NCBI GenBank assembly: GCA_037954665.1
Contig: JBBMOL010000012.1
Coordinates: 8,804,001-8,868,000, forward strand
DNA: 64,000 nt
Direction: 5' to 3'
From: Laguncularia racemosa
Taxonomy: Eukaryota > Streptophyta > Magnoliopsida > Myrtales > Combretaceae
A model generated the notes under the pieces. That model saw only the letters and a program-made list of their open reading frames with translations. It did not search any database and had not been told where the DNA came from. The position numbers and the translations under genes are program-made. The first letter of the stretch is position 1. Each line of letters starts with the position of its first letter. Below, piece after piece: positions 1-11,500 of the stretch.

Positions 1-2
1 CT

Positions 3-2138
3 CTGAGGGAGAACAAGCTCTTTGTGAATCTTAAGAAGTGTGTATTCCTCTCTAGGAGATTGTTGTTTTTGGGTTTTGTCGTTAGTGGTGATGGAATTAC
101 CGTGGATGATGAGAAAGTAAAAGCTATTAGGGAATGGCCCATTCCCAACACCGTAAGTGCTTTGAGGAGTTTTCTGGGACTAGCGAGCTTCTATAGAAGG
201 TTTATTCGTCACTTCAGCACCCTTGCTGCACCTATGACCGAGTGCCTGAAGAAAGGGAAGTTCCAGTGGAGTGATGAAGCTGAAAGTAGTTTCGGGCTGT
301 TAAAAGAAAAGTTGTGCAATGCTCCAGTCCTTGCATTACCTGACTTTGATAAATTGTTTGAAGTCGATTGTGATGCAAGTGGGGCGGGAATAGGAGCGGT
401 GCTATCTCAGGAAAGGAAGACCATTGCCTTTTTCAGTGAGAAGTTATGCGAGTCTAGGCAGAATTGGTCCACTTATGACAAAGAATTTTATTCAGTGGTG
501 TGTGCTTTGAGGACCTGGGAACATTACCTAGTGGGCAAGGAATTCGTGCTATACTCCGACTGTGATGCTCTTAAGCACTTGAATAATCAGACTAGGATTA
601 GTAAGGACATGCATGCACGGTGGATTCAATTCTTACAGAAGTTCCCGTTTAAACTTAAACATAAATCGGGAGTCTATAACAAAGTCGCAGATGCTTTGAG
701 TAGGCGAGCCAGTTTGTTGGTAACACTTCACACTGAAGTGGTGGGATTTGAGCATATGAAAGATCTATACGTAAGTGATAACGATTTTAAGGATGCGTGG
801 GTATTGTGTCGGGACAAACAACCTAGCAGTGATTTCCATATTTATGATGGGTTCCTCATGAAAGGAAATCAGCTTTGTATTCCAGAGTCTTCTCTGAGGG
901 AGAAGCTGATCCGTGATTTGCATGGTGGTGGATTGGCAAGTCATCTGGGCAGAGACAAGACCATTGCAGCAGTCAGCACTAGATACTACTGGCCACACTT
1001 GAGGCGTGACGTTGGGAGGATTGTGCAACGGTGTTATATATGCCAGACCTCTAAGGGTTAGGCCCAAAACACGGGCCTCTACACCCCACTCCTCGTTCCT
1101 GAGAACATATGGGAGGATTTGTCCATGGACTTTGTCCTGGGATTGCCCCGTACCCAACGGGGTGTTGATTCCGTTTTTGTTGTGGTTGACAGGTTCTCTA
1201 AGATGGCACATTTTATCCCGTGTCGGAAGGTTGCTGATGCTCAGGTCATTGCCAAGTTATTCTTCAAAGAGGTGGTACGCCTCCATGGGGTGCCTAAGTC
1301 TATTACTTCAGATCGGGATAGCAAATTCCTGAGTCATTTTTGGCTAACCTTGTGGATGCTGTTTGATTCCTCACTGAACTATAGCAGCACAGCTCATCCA
1401 CAGATGGATGGCCAGACAGAAGCTACAAATCGCACTTTGGGCAATCTAATTAGAAGTATTTGCGGTGAGAAGCCTAAGCAATGGGATGTGGCATTAGCTC
1501 AGGCAGAGTTTGCTTATAATAGTGCCGTTCATAGGACAACAGGCAAGTTTCCATTCTCTATTGTCTATACCAATACTCCTAACCATGCTGTGGATTTGAT
1601 CAAGCTTCTAAGGGATACGACGTCTCACACAACAGCTAAGAACCTAGCGGATAGTTGGTAGCAGGTTACATCTGAGGTGTGGGCGAAAATTGAACAATCT
1701 AATGCTAAGTACAAAGCTGCAGCTGACAAGCATCGCCGATGACAAGTATTTTCAGTAGGTGATCAGGTTATGGTATTCTTACGCAAGGAACGGTTTCCTG
1801 TTGGCAAATACAGCAAGCTTCAACCTAAAAAGTATGGTCCGTATAAGATCGTGCAGGCAATCAATGATAATGCTTATGTGGTCGGTTTAACAAACACCAT
1901 GGGCATTTTAAAGACATTCAATGTCGTTGATATCTTTCCCTTTTTCCCTGACGATGTGGCATTATATCCTATAGAGAACTCGGGGTCGAGTTCTTCTCTG
2001 GTGGGAGAGAATGATGGAGGGGATACAAGAAGCGATCATATGGTTGGGAGCACGGGTTTTGCGCACGACCGGAAACACGGCCGTGTCTCGAGCAAAGGTA
2101 TCAACAAGCAAGATCTCACAGTGTCTAACACGGCTTGA
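3..2138 (+). pseudogene. Ty3/gypsy pol polyprotein, C-terminal part, three in-frame stops
   Basis: One reading frame runs from the window edge to 2,138. It opens inside RT (the FLGLASFYRRF stretch marks the RT/RNase H junction). RNase H follows, with the DASGAGIGAVL core and the ADALSRRA end. The HHCC zinc-binding region of integrase follows (CYICQTSKG at its end). The integrase core shows the first Asp in SMDFVLGLP, the second in SDRDSKF and the Glu in DGQTEATNR. After that comes a basic region with DQVMVFLRKERFP. Three stops break the frame: TAG at 1,059, TAG at 1,659 and TGA at 1,740. There is no frameshift, and each stop is one transition away from a sense codon. In life the product would copy RNA to DNA and integrate it. 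This copy looks inactive. Confidence 0.9.
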
Positions 2139-2350
2139 AGCACGGCCGTGTCTCGAGCAAGGGTATCAAACTGCAAGATCTCACAGTGTCTAACACGACC
2201 TGAAGCACGGCCGTGTCTCGAGTAGGGGTATTGAACAGCTAATCCCCACAAAGTATAACACGGCCTGAAGCACGGCCGTGTCTCAACCAGGGGCATCGAA
2301 TAACAAATAGTCACAGAGTCCAACACGGGTCGAAGCACGACCGTGCCTTA
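2051..2350 (+). repeat. 65-bp tandem repeat with CACGGCCGTG palindrome, in gypsy 3' region
   Basis: Five units are spaced at exactly 65 bp: the 10-bp core starts at 2,076, 2,141, 2,206, 2,271 and 2,336. Four cores are the perfect palindrome CACGGCCGTG; the last is CACGACCGTG. Each unit also carries a half-site ACACGGCCTGAAG just before the core and a variable CAAGATCTCACAGTGTC-like block between cores. The array begins within the end of pol and continues to the LTR promoter. Hypervariable tandem repeats in the 3' untranslated region of plant gypsy elements are known and can seed satellites. Whether this array lies inside or just before the 3' LTR is not resolved. Confidence 0.9.
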
Positions 2351-2399
2351 GACCATGTACGCGCAGATTCGTCTTTTCCTTTTTATAATTTTAGGAGAG

Positions 2400-2407
2400 T
2401 ATATAAA
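2400..2407 (+). promoter_or_regulatory. Probable LTR TATA box
   Basis: TATATAAA follows the 65-bp array and precedes about 200 bp of T-rich U5-like sequence. The position fits the U3/R border of a gypsy LTR. With only one LTR visible the assignment rests on the motif and its place after pol. Confidence 0.45.
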
Positions 2408-2612
2408 CCTTTTTGTAGTGATGTTCGGGTTAGGTCTTATTTTATTCTTGAAATACATTTCGTGAGAGACTTCTCGCCTTTAGTGGTTGTGCACAACCAT
2501 TGTTGTTTTAGAGATTCATTCGTTGAGTGATTCTCTAAGCTTTCTACGCTAACTCGCTGCGTCAGACTTGCATTTGCTTCGTTTTGTTTAATGTTGCTGT
2601 TAGTTTAATCAG

Positions 2613-5361
2613 GTATGTCTCACATGTTTACCCCCAATCCACCCCCTCACCTAAAAAAAAGCTAGACTTGTATCTCACCATTTTTCTATCAAGCACCATA
2701 GGAATCATGCAAAGAAACCCTCTTTCACTATGATGCCATTGCACCCACTACAATGAAATCCCTAATCCGTTAATCCATCGGCAAGCTCGCCCACTGCACT
2801 CCAAAGTTCAAACCTAAAGGTTTTTGAATTACAGATTCAAAAGTGACAACTTTCATCTACATAGATGCTTCTCCTCATATTGAAATTTAAATTTGACTTT
2901 CTTTGGTTAACTATATGGATTTACATAATGGGTTTGTAGATCTAAATATGTAGTGATTTTCGTGTTCAAGATTCGTTCTTCTGTGAGTCATGCTTTTATT
3001 TCAACTTATTGTGTGGTGAATTACGCTTTTATATTTATGAGTTTAATAGAAAATTAAATTTCTTCTTTTGATTTACTGATTTGATTTTTCGGGTAGTCTT
3101 TTAGTGTTGTGTAGTTGTTGATTCCATCCTCGTCTATCACCTTTCAATTAGGTACCTCAACTAGGTTTTTAAGTTTGTGTTACTATCTAAATATGGTTTG
3201 CTCCATTATTCAATAGTTATTGAGGAAATTTTAAGAAGCCAAAGAGAGAGATTTGTAATTTTTTGCTAGATTTGTAGCATGATGTGGAGAGGCCAACAAT
3301 ATTCATTAATCCAATTGCAATCATCTCCTTGTTTCCATCCACTTTGTAATTTTTGAAAGCAGCAAAAGTGCTACCTACAGCAAAAACCAATGGTGTAGAT
3401 ATGATGACAGAAACAAAGGGTGCTATATTATTCCATAGTCATTGGGGAAACATTTCAAAACCAAAGGAGAGAGGCTTGTATTTTTTTGTTAGATTTGTAG
3501 CATCTTAAATTACCTATGCTTATTGAAGTAGTTTTAGCTAATATTCTTCTAAGTTTTAAATTTCCAACATTTACAGTTTAGCTAATTAATTATTTAATGA
3601 TTACATTACATTATGAATTATAGTCTATAGTAGTTCTTTATTGATTAACTTGAATTGAAATATTTTTTGAATATATGCTTGAACACAATTATATATCAAC
3701 TTAGTTTTCATTTGAAGAAATGATGATACTGTACATCCTATAGACCTATGAAAAGGATTGCTACTTTAGTATGCTTATTCAGTGTCGTGTTTTGTAGTTA
3801 TTAGATTTTTGAATATAATTAATGATTACGACATTAAGTCAGTAGCTTTATTTTTACATTTTAGTAATAGAAGCTTTGTCGGTGGAGTATTATCTTTACA
3901 TTTTCTTTAACTTAGCTTTATTTTTTCTGTTGTAGGCTTTGTAGTATTAACAACTATGGTAGCAACATGTTGTTAACCTAAATGAATGTTGTTGTAAACT
4001 GTGGGAGTTGCAAGGATTTCTTTATAGGCATGCTATTGTAGCAATTCATTGAAATTTTAAGAGGCCCAAGTGCCACTCAACTAGGCAAGGTGAAAGCATT
4101 TGAAGATGTAGTTCCTGTTTGGCTTTGTGTAGTTATCTTTGTTTATAATTATGTGTAGTTGGGTTGTTGAACTCATATTGTGTGTAGTGAGCATTGAAGT
4201 CACTATACAATGTTTCAAGTTTTGTGTTTCACTTTTGTAGCTCTTGTGGAAGTTTTAGTTTATAGTTGATGAACTATGTCCATGCTTGTAATTAGGCCAA
4301 GAAACACTTTCCACACATCAGTGGCTTGGTGCTACTTTTTTAGGAAGTTTAAAATATTTGAATTGCTTTTTTTTTTTGGATCAAATTAAAATATTTGTAT
4401 GGTTATTACTTAGGTTTTTTGTCAACGCTTTGAAGGTTGACTTTTGGAATTTATGTATGAAAGACATGTTGAAATATGGCCATGTGTAAGGACGTCCTCC
4501 ACGCATATTTTAGCATGTTTAAGCTTTACATCAAAGCTTCATAACTTTACATAAATCACTATTACAAAAAATAAGATAAAAAAAAAAGATCCTCCATGAC
4601 TTCATTCTCTTGCATTCTACGTGTCTCAACTCATGTTTAAGCTTGTCAATTTTTTCCTTTTCCAGCCCTTCGTTTTGTTGTCTCTAATTCATGGTCAAGC
4701 TTACCAAGGCATTCTAATAAGGCTCTAGCTACATGTAGGTGGATTTATCCACTTGAAAAGTCGCAACCGTCCCAATCTACACCATTAATAAGCTGTTTTT
4801 CATAGGTATCAATGACATGCCAAATGTGTTAAAGGAAATAAAACAAATATATTACCCATACTTAAGGTGTCCTTAGAATTTTCTTCCAAAGCTTCTTGGC
4901 CAACATGATGATATAATTACTACAATTGCAAGTTGTGCACTTTGCCTTTAAGAAAAAGAATCATTTGACTTCAATTAATAGCTTATATTTCCTTTCTCTA
5001 TTCAACTTTATATATCTTGTGTGATTATTCATTTGAGCAACGTCAACACTAAACACTATAATCCAATTATATGCAAACACTCAACTCTTCGAAAACATGC
5101 TACTTAGCAATATATAAGCTCTATTGTCAATGTTTAAGCGATGCAAAATTGTCTCAAAATGGCTATGCTATGTAAAAATACAAAATGAATTCAATTTGTA
5201 GAGAAGTAGAATAAGCAATGTTCAACAATAATAATGGTACTAAGTAATAAAAAGTCACAAGTCACATGGAGATTATGTTGGTTGGCACTTGGAATACTTG
5301 ATGTTAACGCTTGACCAGAAATTCTTTTAAAACCAGCTTTTGAATTAATTGATCACCCATC
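2613..5361. other. AT-rich DNA without recognisable genes; one diverged direct repeat
   Basis: No frame of useful length or domain similarity was seen. A diverged direct repeat of about 85 bp lies at 3,198-3,280 and 3,419-3,503. Both copies share a CCAAAG-GAGAG block and an AGATTTGTAGCAT block. The stretch is probably old, unclassifiable repeat DNA. Confidence 0.5.
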
Positions 5362-5560
5362 AATTTGCAAAATATAATAGCCAAAGCAAACATAATAAAT
5401 CACTACATAGACATTCCATAAGACTTTAATGCGCAAATTTATTATGCAAGCAGTCTATAATAAATTTGCAATATAATAGCCAAAACAAACATAATAAATC
5501 ACTACATGGATATTCCATAAGACTTTAATGCACAAATTTATTATGCAAGCAATCTATAAT
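5362..5560. repeat. Two-copy tandem duplication, about 99 bp
   Basis: The unit beginning AATTTGCA and containing ATAATAAATCACTACAT occurs twice (5,362-5,462 and 5,463-5,560). Both copies end in TTATGCAAGC followed by a TCTATAAT-like end. They differ by a handful of substitutions and a 2-bp deletion. No TIRs or coding potential were seen. Confidence 0.85.
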
Positions 5561-6410
5561 TCATTTACTCTAAAAAACTAATTCAACTTTAGTCGAAATA
5601 TAGACCAAAAACAGTGATCTTAAAGCCATGATACAGGTAAAAAGTTTGTCAACGTGTAATGGATCCTCTTTTTTTTTTCATCTTTTTTCCATTTTGAAAA
5701 AAATTATCCTTTTGCTTTGAACATTCCTAGTTTGCTGAGATATATGAATCATCTTAGAATGCAGAAATTACTGGCCACATGCTTTGATGAATAGCTTGCG
5801 ATACATGTCGACTCAGAAACAAGCCTAAGGGACCTATTGGAAGTAGAATTGGAATTCCAGTCATTGATCAATTACGGAAAGAATTAGCCAAAAGGTTCTT
5901 CACTTTGTAATTTAACTTGTAGGATTATCCTATTCAAATATTACCTAGAGAACTCTTAAAAACAGAGACATTTAGCATGAATTACAAATCCTTCCACTAA
6001 CATATCGTCTGTTGATTGTTTAACTAATTTGACTAACTACTGATATGTTTTTCTATTCCTCTATATAATAAGAAAAGCAATGAAATTCTATCACAAAAAT
6101 GCACACTAAATAACCAAAAAAAAAAAAAAAAGCAAAACAAACAAAAATTAACTTTCAATTAGATATGAACATGAATTTGTGTTCAATTACAATAAAAAAT
6201 AGTGATTAAAGTTGTTACCTTTTGGATGAAATATTTATTCCTTTTAAAAAATCCTACATTTGCATTTTTGTGTTTTTCCTTCCATTGGATCTAGAGAGAG
6301 ATGATGATGATGAAAGTTGTTACCTTGAGGTGGTGAGGGTCTTTTTCTCCATTGCAAGTTTTGTGTTTGATTGTGAAAAGGGATGAAATATTTGTTTTGG
6401 CGCATTTTTT
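5561..6410. other. AT-rich intergenic DNA, nothing identified
   Basis: The stretch holds homopolymer A tracts (6,115-6,131) and a short ATGATGATG run (6,301-6,311). AAAGTTGTTACCTT appears twice, near 6,206 and 6,314, and suggests another small duplication. No coding frame was recognised. Confidence 0.5.
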
Positions 6411-7480
6411 AGTACTCACGTGCGTTTCACATGATTGATTTAACATTAGATTGGATGTTACATAACGAAATAAAACATAGATTACTTATTTGTCAAAAAA
6501 ACAAGATCACCTTTGCAAAAAGTAATAAAAACATAGGTAGTTTTTTGTAATTTTCCCTAATAACAACAACATGTTTATGCATCACCAATAAGAAGATAGT
6601 ACTCACATGATCGATTTAACAGTAGATTGTATGTTACACAATGGAATAAAACATAGATCACTTAAGTAGCATTTGATTTATAATACTGGATAATATAGAA
6701 CAAGGAAAACATGACAAAACAATTTGTTTGTACTATGTTTGGTATGTTTAGTATTGGACATAAATTTTTGTGATGTCCATTGTTTAGTATTATAAAGTAC
6801 TACACTGAATATGATATTTTGACAATTAAGCCTTTTGTATAATATCATGGTTATTTAATTACATTTTTAATATTATTTAAAAAATACAATTTGAAGAGAT
6901 TATTTAATTTACGTAATTGAACGAATTATATAAAATAATAAATGTAAATCCATTGATTTGCTATATAATTAAAAAAATTAATCATTCATATTATAAAGTA
7001 CAATAATTTGTCTTATATTTAATAAACATAGTATTAATTAAATTGGTATTATAACTAATTAATACATATTAAATTACAATAATTTTCCTTAATATTTAAT
7101 AATTATAATGTTAATTTAATCAATATCATAATAACTGATGGCATTTTTGATATTTCAAAATACATTTGTTTTTGTCCTGTGAAATTAATTTTTGTATCTT
7201 ATTTTATATAGTACAAAATTTCAGCATTTTGTCTAGTACTCCAGGACCTTTTTTGTCTAATAATTAAATCAAATATGTAAACTAAATGAAGGACAAAAAA
7301 TTTGTCTAGTCCAATATTATAAAATCTTGACAATCAAATGATACTTTATTTGTCAAAAAAACAAGGTCACTGTTTGCAGAAAAGTAATAAAAACATAGGT
7401 GGTTTTTTTTTTTTTTTGGTAATTTTCCCTAATAACAACAACAACAACAATATGTTTATGCATCACCAATAAGAAGATAG
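6411..7480. repeat. Tandem duplication (187-bp unit); second copy split by a MITE
   Basis: Copy 1 is 6,411-6,597 and copy 2 starts at 6,598. Both begin AGTACTCAC, run through AATAAAACATAGAT and AAAAACATAGGT, and end with GCATCACCAATAAGAAGATAG. Copy 2 lacks an 11-bp block near its start. It is interrupted after 6,664 by a 681-bp element and resumes at 7,346. A T tract and an AAC run are longer in copy 2. Confidence 0.9.
6665..7345. mobile_element. PIF/Harbinger-like MITE, 681 bp
   Basis: The 5' end reads AGTAGCATTTGATT and the reverse complement of the 3' end reads AGTATCATTTGATT (13 of 14 match). The similarity then resumes as TATAATA(C/T)TGGA after a 10-bp gap. The element is flanked by TTA at 6,662-6,664 and 7,346-7,348. 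The undisrupted neighbouring duplicate (6,486-6,488) has a single TTA, so it serves as the empty site. A 3-bp TTA/TAA duplication is characteristic of PIF/Harbinger (Tourist) elements. There is no coding frame inside, so any mobility would depend on a transposase supplied elsewhere. The terminal bases are not the most typical Tourist termini, so the superfamily call rests on the TSD. Confidence 0.8.
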
Positions 7481-7970
7481 TCATAATGATTATATGATAA
7501 TATATGTGATTAATTTAGAAACATATAATTGAATAACGTAATAAAGTGGTAAAATTCTTTAATTATGAAGATTGTAGTAAAAATAGTTATACATACTAAT
7601 GGTAACAATAATAAAATCTTCATATATTTACCATAGGTTGTTCTTTGATGGACTATGGTAATAGAAGTAAATATATATAATAGTATTAAAAGAAAGAAAA
7701 AAAAATCTCTTAATTAATATATTTGGTAAAGGATCCTTTTGGTCAACCATGACATATAAATTCACACCCCTAATTATCTCACTTCTTATTTATGCTTATC
7801 TCAAATCTTTTTAAATGTGATTCTTCATTCCAGTAGTAATATTATTCATTTCCACACATTTTACTCTATTGATTAACAAGTTTATAACTTTCATATCAAA
7901 TATCAAAGAATTGATTCTCTCTATTAAAGACTAGGTCACACCACTTAAGATTTAATCTTCTCATAAAATT
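7481..7970. other. AT-rich DNA with a small hairpin
   Basis: No coding frame was seen. A 9-bp perfect inverted repeat (TTACCATAG at 7,628-7,636 and its complement at 7,653-7,661) encloses a 16-base loop. Its meaning is unknown. Confidence 0.45.
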
Positions 7971-8034
7971 TCAATCTTTTTTTATTATAGAATGATTACC
8001 TTCATCTATTATCTTTTTAGTATAATGTATAAGC

Positions 8035-9470
8035 GTGGAAAACATGAAGACCAAGGGACTCACAAAGAAGCAATGTACAGCACTAGTTGAAGCCTCAAAT
8101 GTGACTTCTCCTACTGAATATCCGAATACAGCCCATAGTGTTATACAACAGTCTAAGAGGCACGATTTTACTTCTCCTACGCAACAGGTGAGATTTGAAT
8201 CTACTTTTGAACATATAGAGGTACATTTGGGCAAAAGAGTAGATTTAGATTATTTTTGCAGTTTAAATTTATTAGAAAAACCAGGTTTGGTATTAAACGG
8301 AACTCCTAAGCTAATGAAGTTGCTAGATGAGACTTGCTTATAAGTTGTAAGAGTGTTTTATTCAAATATTGACATATGAGCATGTGGAAGATGGGAGAAT
8401 GGAGTGTGAGCAAGCTAGATGAGAACTCAGTGCCCACCATATTATGTTCTTATGTGTTTGGGAAACTTGTCAAATTGTCTATATATGATTTAAGTGAATT
8501 TTGGGAATTGATATTGAGCGTTGTATAAAGGAGATAGATGGAAAATTATGCTGTAGTATAATTTGTGGGATAAAGGAGAGTAAACCCTTTGATGTGGTGA
8601 AGGAAAATAAAAGACAGTTGTTAGAATGGCCATGATTGTTAGATTGACGTATTTTATAGTTACTTGAGTTTTAATACCTAGAGGAGGACATTTCGTTGAT
8701 TTTAAGGCAAAAGAGTTTCCTATTTTGGCACCTTTCTATAGAGATTTGAAGCAGGATGTTTGTTGGTATATCTTTAGGACAATGGTTAAGGCCATAGCCA
8801 CTAAAAAGGTGAAGAGAACCCTAACATATAGACCTCTAACCACCTATATATTAAGAACGACAGGAGTTCCTTTACCACAAGACCTAATGTGACCCTTCAC
8901 CTTTCCTCAAATTAATGCGGTGACAATGAGAGCGGCACAAAGATCATAAAGTAAGCCTAAATAGCGACAAAATGAGTTGTGGGATGATCAAGCTCTAGAC
9001 CCCAATCAAATTAGGAGTACATAGAATGAGGAATCAAGGACTTTATCATATGACACTGCTATATGGGGAGATAGGGAAACCAAAGTGGCACAAGAACGAC
9101 AATCATTGACTACGAATATTAACATTAGAGGATGAGAAGCTTTGAAGAGAGCCCACATGGTTGATTAGCAAGTCAGTCAATTTTCTCTTGCTCCAGATTT
9201 GATGGGATCATAGGTTGTTAAGTTCTTTATAAGGCAGTTCAAACTTCTAGGGCATCAAATAATTCAGTTGGAGTGCCTCATGTTACAACACACGCAGAAC
9301 ATAACCCTTTAGAATCATCATAATTGGAAAGAAGTTTTGAGGAGATTAGAAATGCTTGAAAGAGATAGAGCAAGCCATACTTCAAGTTAAGAGATATTAG
9401 ATGAGGAAGACAACATGCCTTCAAATAATCCTCGATTATGTTATAGTTTTCTAGCTATTTTCTAAATTAT
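8035..9470 (+). pseudogene. Decayed retroelement-type ORF (plant transposon-protein-like)
   Basis: A frame from 8,035 to 8,343 encodes about 102 residues. It continues in frame after one TAA as VVRVFYSNI, a stretch like the (L/V)VR-FY-N motif of plant retroelement ORFs annotated as putative plant transposon protein. Further downstream, fragments such as ILAPFYRDLK, RTMVKAIATKKVKR and ILRTTGVPLPQD recur in shifting frames up to about 9,400. I infer a single gag-like or accessory ORF of an old retroelement, now broken by many stops. The family assignment is from memory of its general pattern and is uncertain. A host origin cannot be ruled out. Confidence 0.4.
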
Positions 9471-9481
9471 CATTAATGAAT

Positions 9482-9772
9482 GAGTAATTATCATATTTAG
9501 TATTTGAATTTTATCCTTTTTTGTAATTAACTACTTGAAACTTTAAAGTATTAATTTATTGTCTGAATTTTAAATATTTTTGCAATTCACTATTTTAATT
9601 TTATTCGTTTTTGTAATTAACTAAAATTTTGCCCATTTTTGCAATTAACTATCCCATCTAAGTACTATAGATGATATCGAAAAGTTAATAGATAGTAAAT
9701 TAATACTTTTAAATTTTAGGCAGTAAATTGTAAAAATAAATAAAGTTTATATACCAAATGTGACAATTACCC
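9482..9772. mobile_element. TIR element (probable Mutator-like MITE), 291 bp
   Basis: The ends are 32-bp inverted repeats (GAGTAATTATCATATTTAGT... against GGGTAATTGTCACATTTGGT..., 25 of 32 match). They are flanked by near-identical 9-bp duplications, TTAATGAAT (9,473-9,481) and TTAATTAAT (9,773-9,781). A 9-bp duplication points to Mutator-like elements. The interior holds several GTAATTAACTA-type repeats and no coding frame. Confidence 0.7.
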
Positions 9773-10560
9773 TTAATTAATTTTCTTTTCCTTCATTTTG
9801 ATTCTTATGAATTTTGGAGATTTTATTAGTTAAATTGAACTTTCAAGTTCTTTCATATGTGATATTCTATACATATTGACATTATTCCATTCTTTAGCAT
9901 CTTAAAGATTATAGCTTATATTTTGGTAACCATAATTTCTTTTGATAATACAATTGTTCTAATAGAATTATGGAAGACCACAAGAGAAACAAATATATCT
10001 TCTTCTTCTTTTTTTTTTTTAACTTATAGAATTATAAAATTAAAAGTTACTTGATTAATCTTTACCAATTGATTTTTCAAAGATGAAAAATATTGAAATA
10101 TCACATGTTTTAAATAAAAGTATGTACAAGGGCATTTTGGTAATTTCAACTCCTTTCCATTTAGTTATTTTTTTCAAAACTCCTAAATGTATGTTTTCAT
10201 TTTCCCCCTTCACATAGAAATAGTTCTATCTTGTAAAGAATAGTATGTTCTCTAACCTCTTCATACAAGTGTTCTAAGTTGCAATTAAGGTGTTTTAATT
10301 CTCAAATAAACTCGAGGTAGAAAGTTATAGTGAGCGACTTTTGGGTAAGTTTCAACTTATCTACCTTTGTAGTGTTTCATGAGAATATTTTTGATTTGGA
10401 ATGCGACTATTTAAAGGCGTTGATCAATAGAAATTGGTGGAGTGGTTTACTACGTTGAAGGAATCAAACTAAAAAACAAGTAAGTCCCTTTTCACTGTTT
10501 TTATTGTGATCATGTAGAAATTTAAGAAATTATGAAGGAGAAAATTGTTAGATATTATTT
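9773..10560. other. AT-rich DNA, nothing identified
   Basis: No coding frame or repeat structure was recognised beyond homopolymer T tracts (10,008-10,020). Confidence 0.45.
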
Positions 10561-11293
10561 GTCTTGGTCTTAGTTAGCAATCAAGAGGGGGATGAATTGA
10601 TTTTTATAAAATTTCCAATTTCTTTTTCAAACACATTTGAAGAATCCCCTTGATTACTATTAGCAAATTTTGATTAATCATAGTAGCAGAAATGATAAAT
10701 AAATACTTAGCAAGATTTAAATAGATTGCATAGAATTAAATAGAGTAGGGATAAGAAGTTTAGGTAGTCATTTTATAGTGTTTCCTCCTTATGATTCAGT
10801 TCCCTTTTCTAACCTCTACATGCTCGAGTTCGAGTTGTGTTCATTGATATCATTCTAGTGCATCAAACAAAATCTTTCAATACAATCAACCACCATGGCT
10901 TAGTCACTCACTACTTTGTCTCACTTAGCTTTTCCTAAAGCTGACCTCACAGAATTATAGTGATATAATCTGTAACTCCTCACAAAACAACTTCTTCAAG
11001 TCCAAATTACAATCTTAAGTCTCAAGGAAAAACAGTTCTTAAGACCTCGACAAGATTAGTACTTAAAAATTAAAGAAATTTAAATGCTTATTGCATGACC
11101 CATGAAATATCTTATATAACTCATGTATATCCATCTATCTAGCTTTGTTGATATTTACATTGCTTATCTCAATGGTTCAAATCTTTTGAACGTTGCCTCA
11201 TTAGAATTTTTTTGGATATTCCACATCATTTGTTTTAGGTATGTTCATTTGTAGTAGTCATTGTGACAAACTATTATATATATCTACAAGTGT

Positions 11294-11500
11294 GCAAGTG
11301 GGTTAAACGGGCTAACCTGACCCGACCCACTTTGGCCTGCGGGTTAAACGAGCCAAAATTTGTTAGCCCAACCCAACCCATGCGGGTTAGTAGGTTAAAC
11401 GGGCTAACCCATTAACCTACCTTTACAACCCATTTAATTTACTTTCTTAGCCCAATTGATGAGTTAAACAAGCCAACCCACTAACTCAGCTCGTTTAACC
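11294..11500. repeat. Left subterminal GGTTAAACGGG-type repeats of the hAT element
   Basis: GGGTTAAACGGGCTAACC and close variants (GGTTAAACGAGCC, AGGTTAAACGGGC) recur just inside the left TIR. Matching motifs recur at 15,520-15,630. Subterminal motif clusters in hAT elements are known transposase-binding regions; binding here is inferred. Confidence 0.65.

Larger units (their letters stand above)
1..2612 (+). mobile_element. Ty3/gypsy LTR retrotransposon, 3' portion
   Basis: The left edge of the window cuts into a Ty3/gypsy element. What remains, in order, is the end of reverse transcriptase, RNase H, the integrase zinc-binding and catalytic domains, the integrase C-terminal region, a 65-bp tandem repeat, and a probable 3' LTR with a TATA box. 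The RT-RNase H-integrase order is the Ty3/gypsy order. No clear chromodomain follows the integrase; the tail is an acidic, Ser-rich stretch containing VGENDGG. That makes me think of CRM- or Reina-like lineages, but this is a weak inference. The 3' boundary (about 2,612) is a guess because the 5' LTR lies outside the window. Confidence 0.85.
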
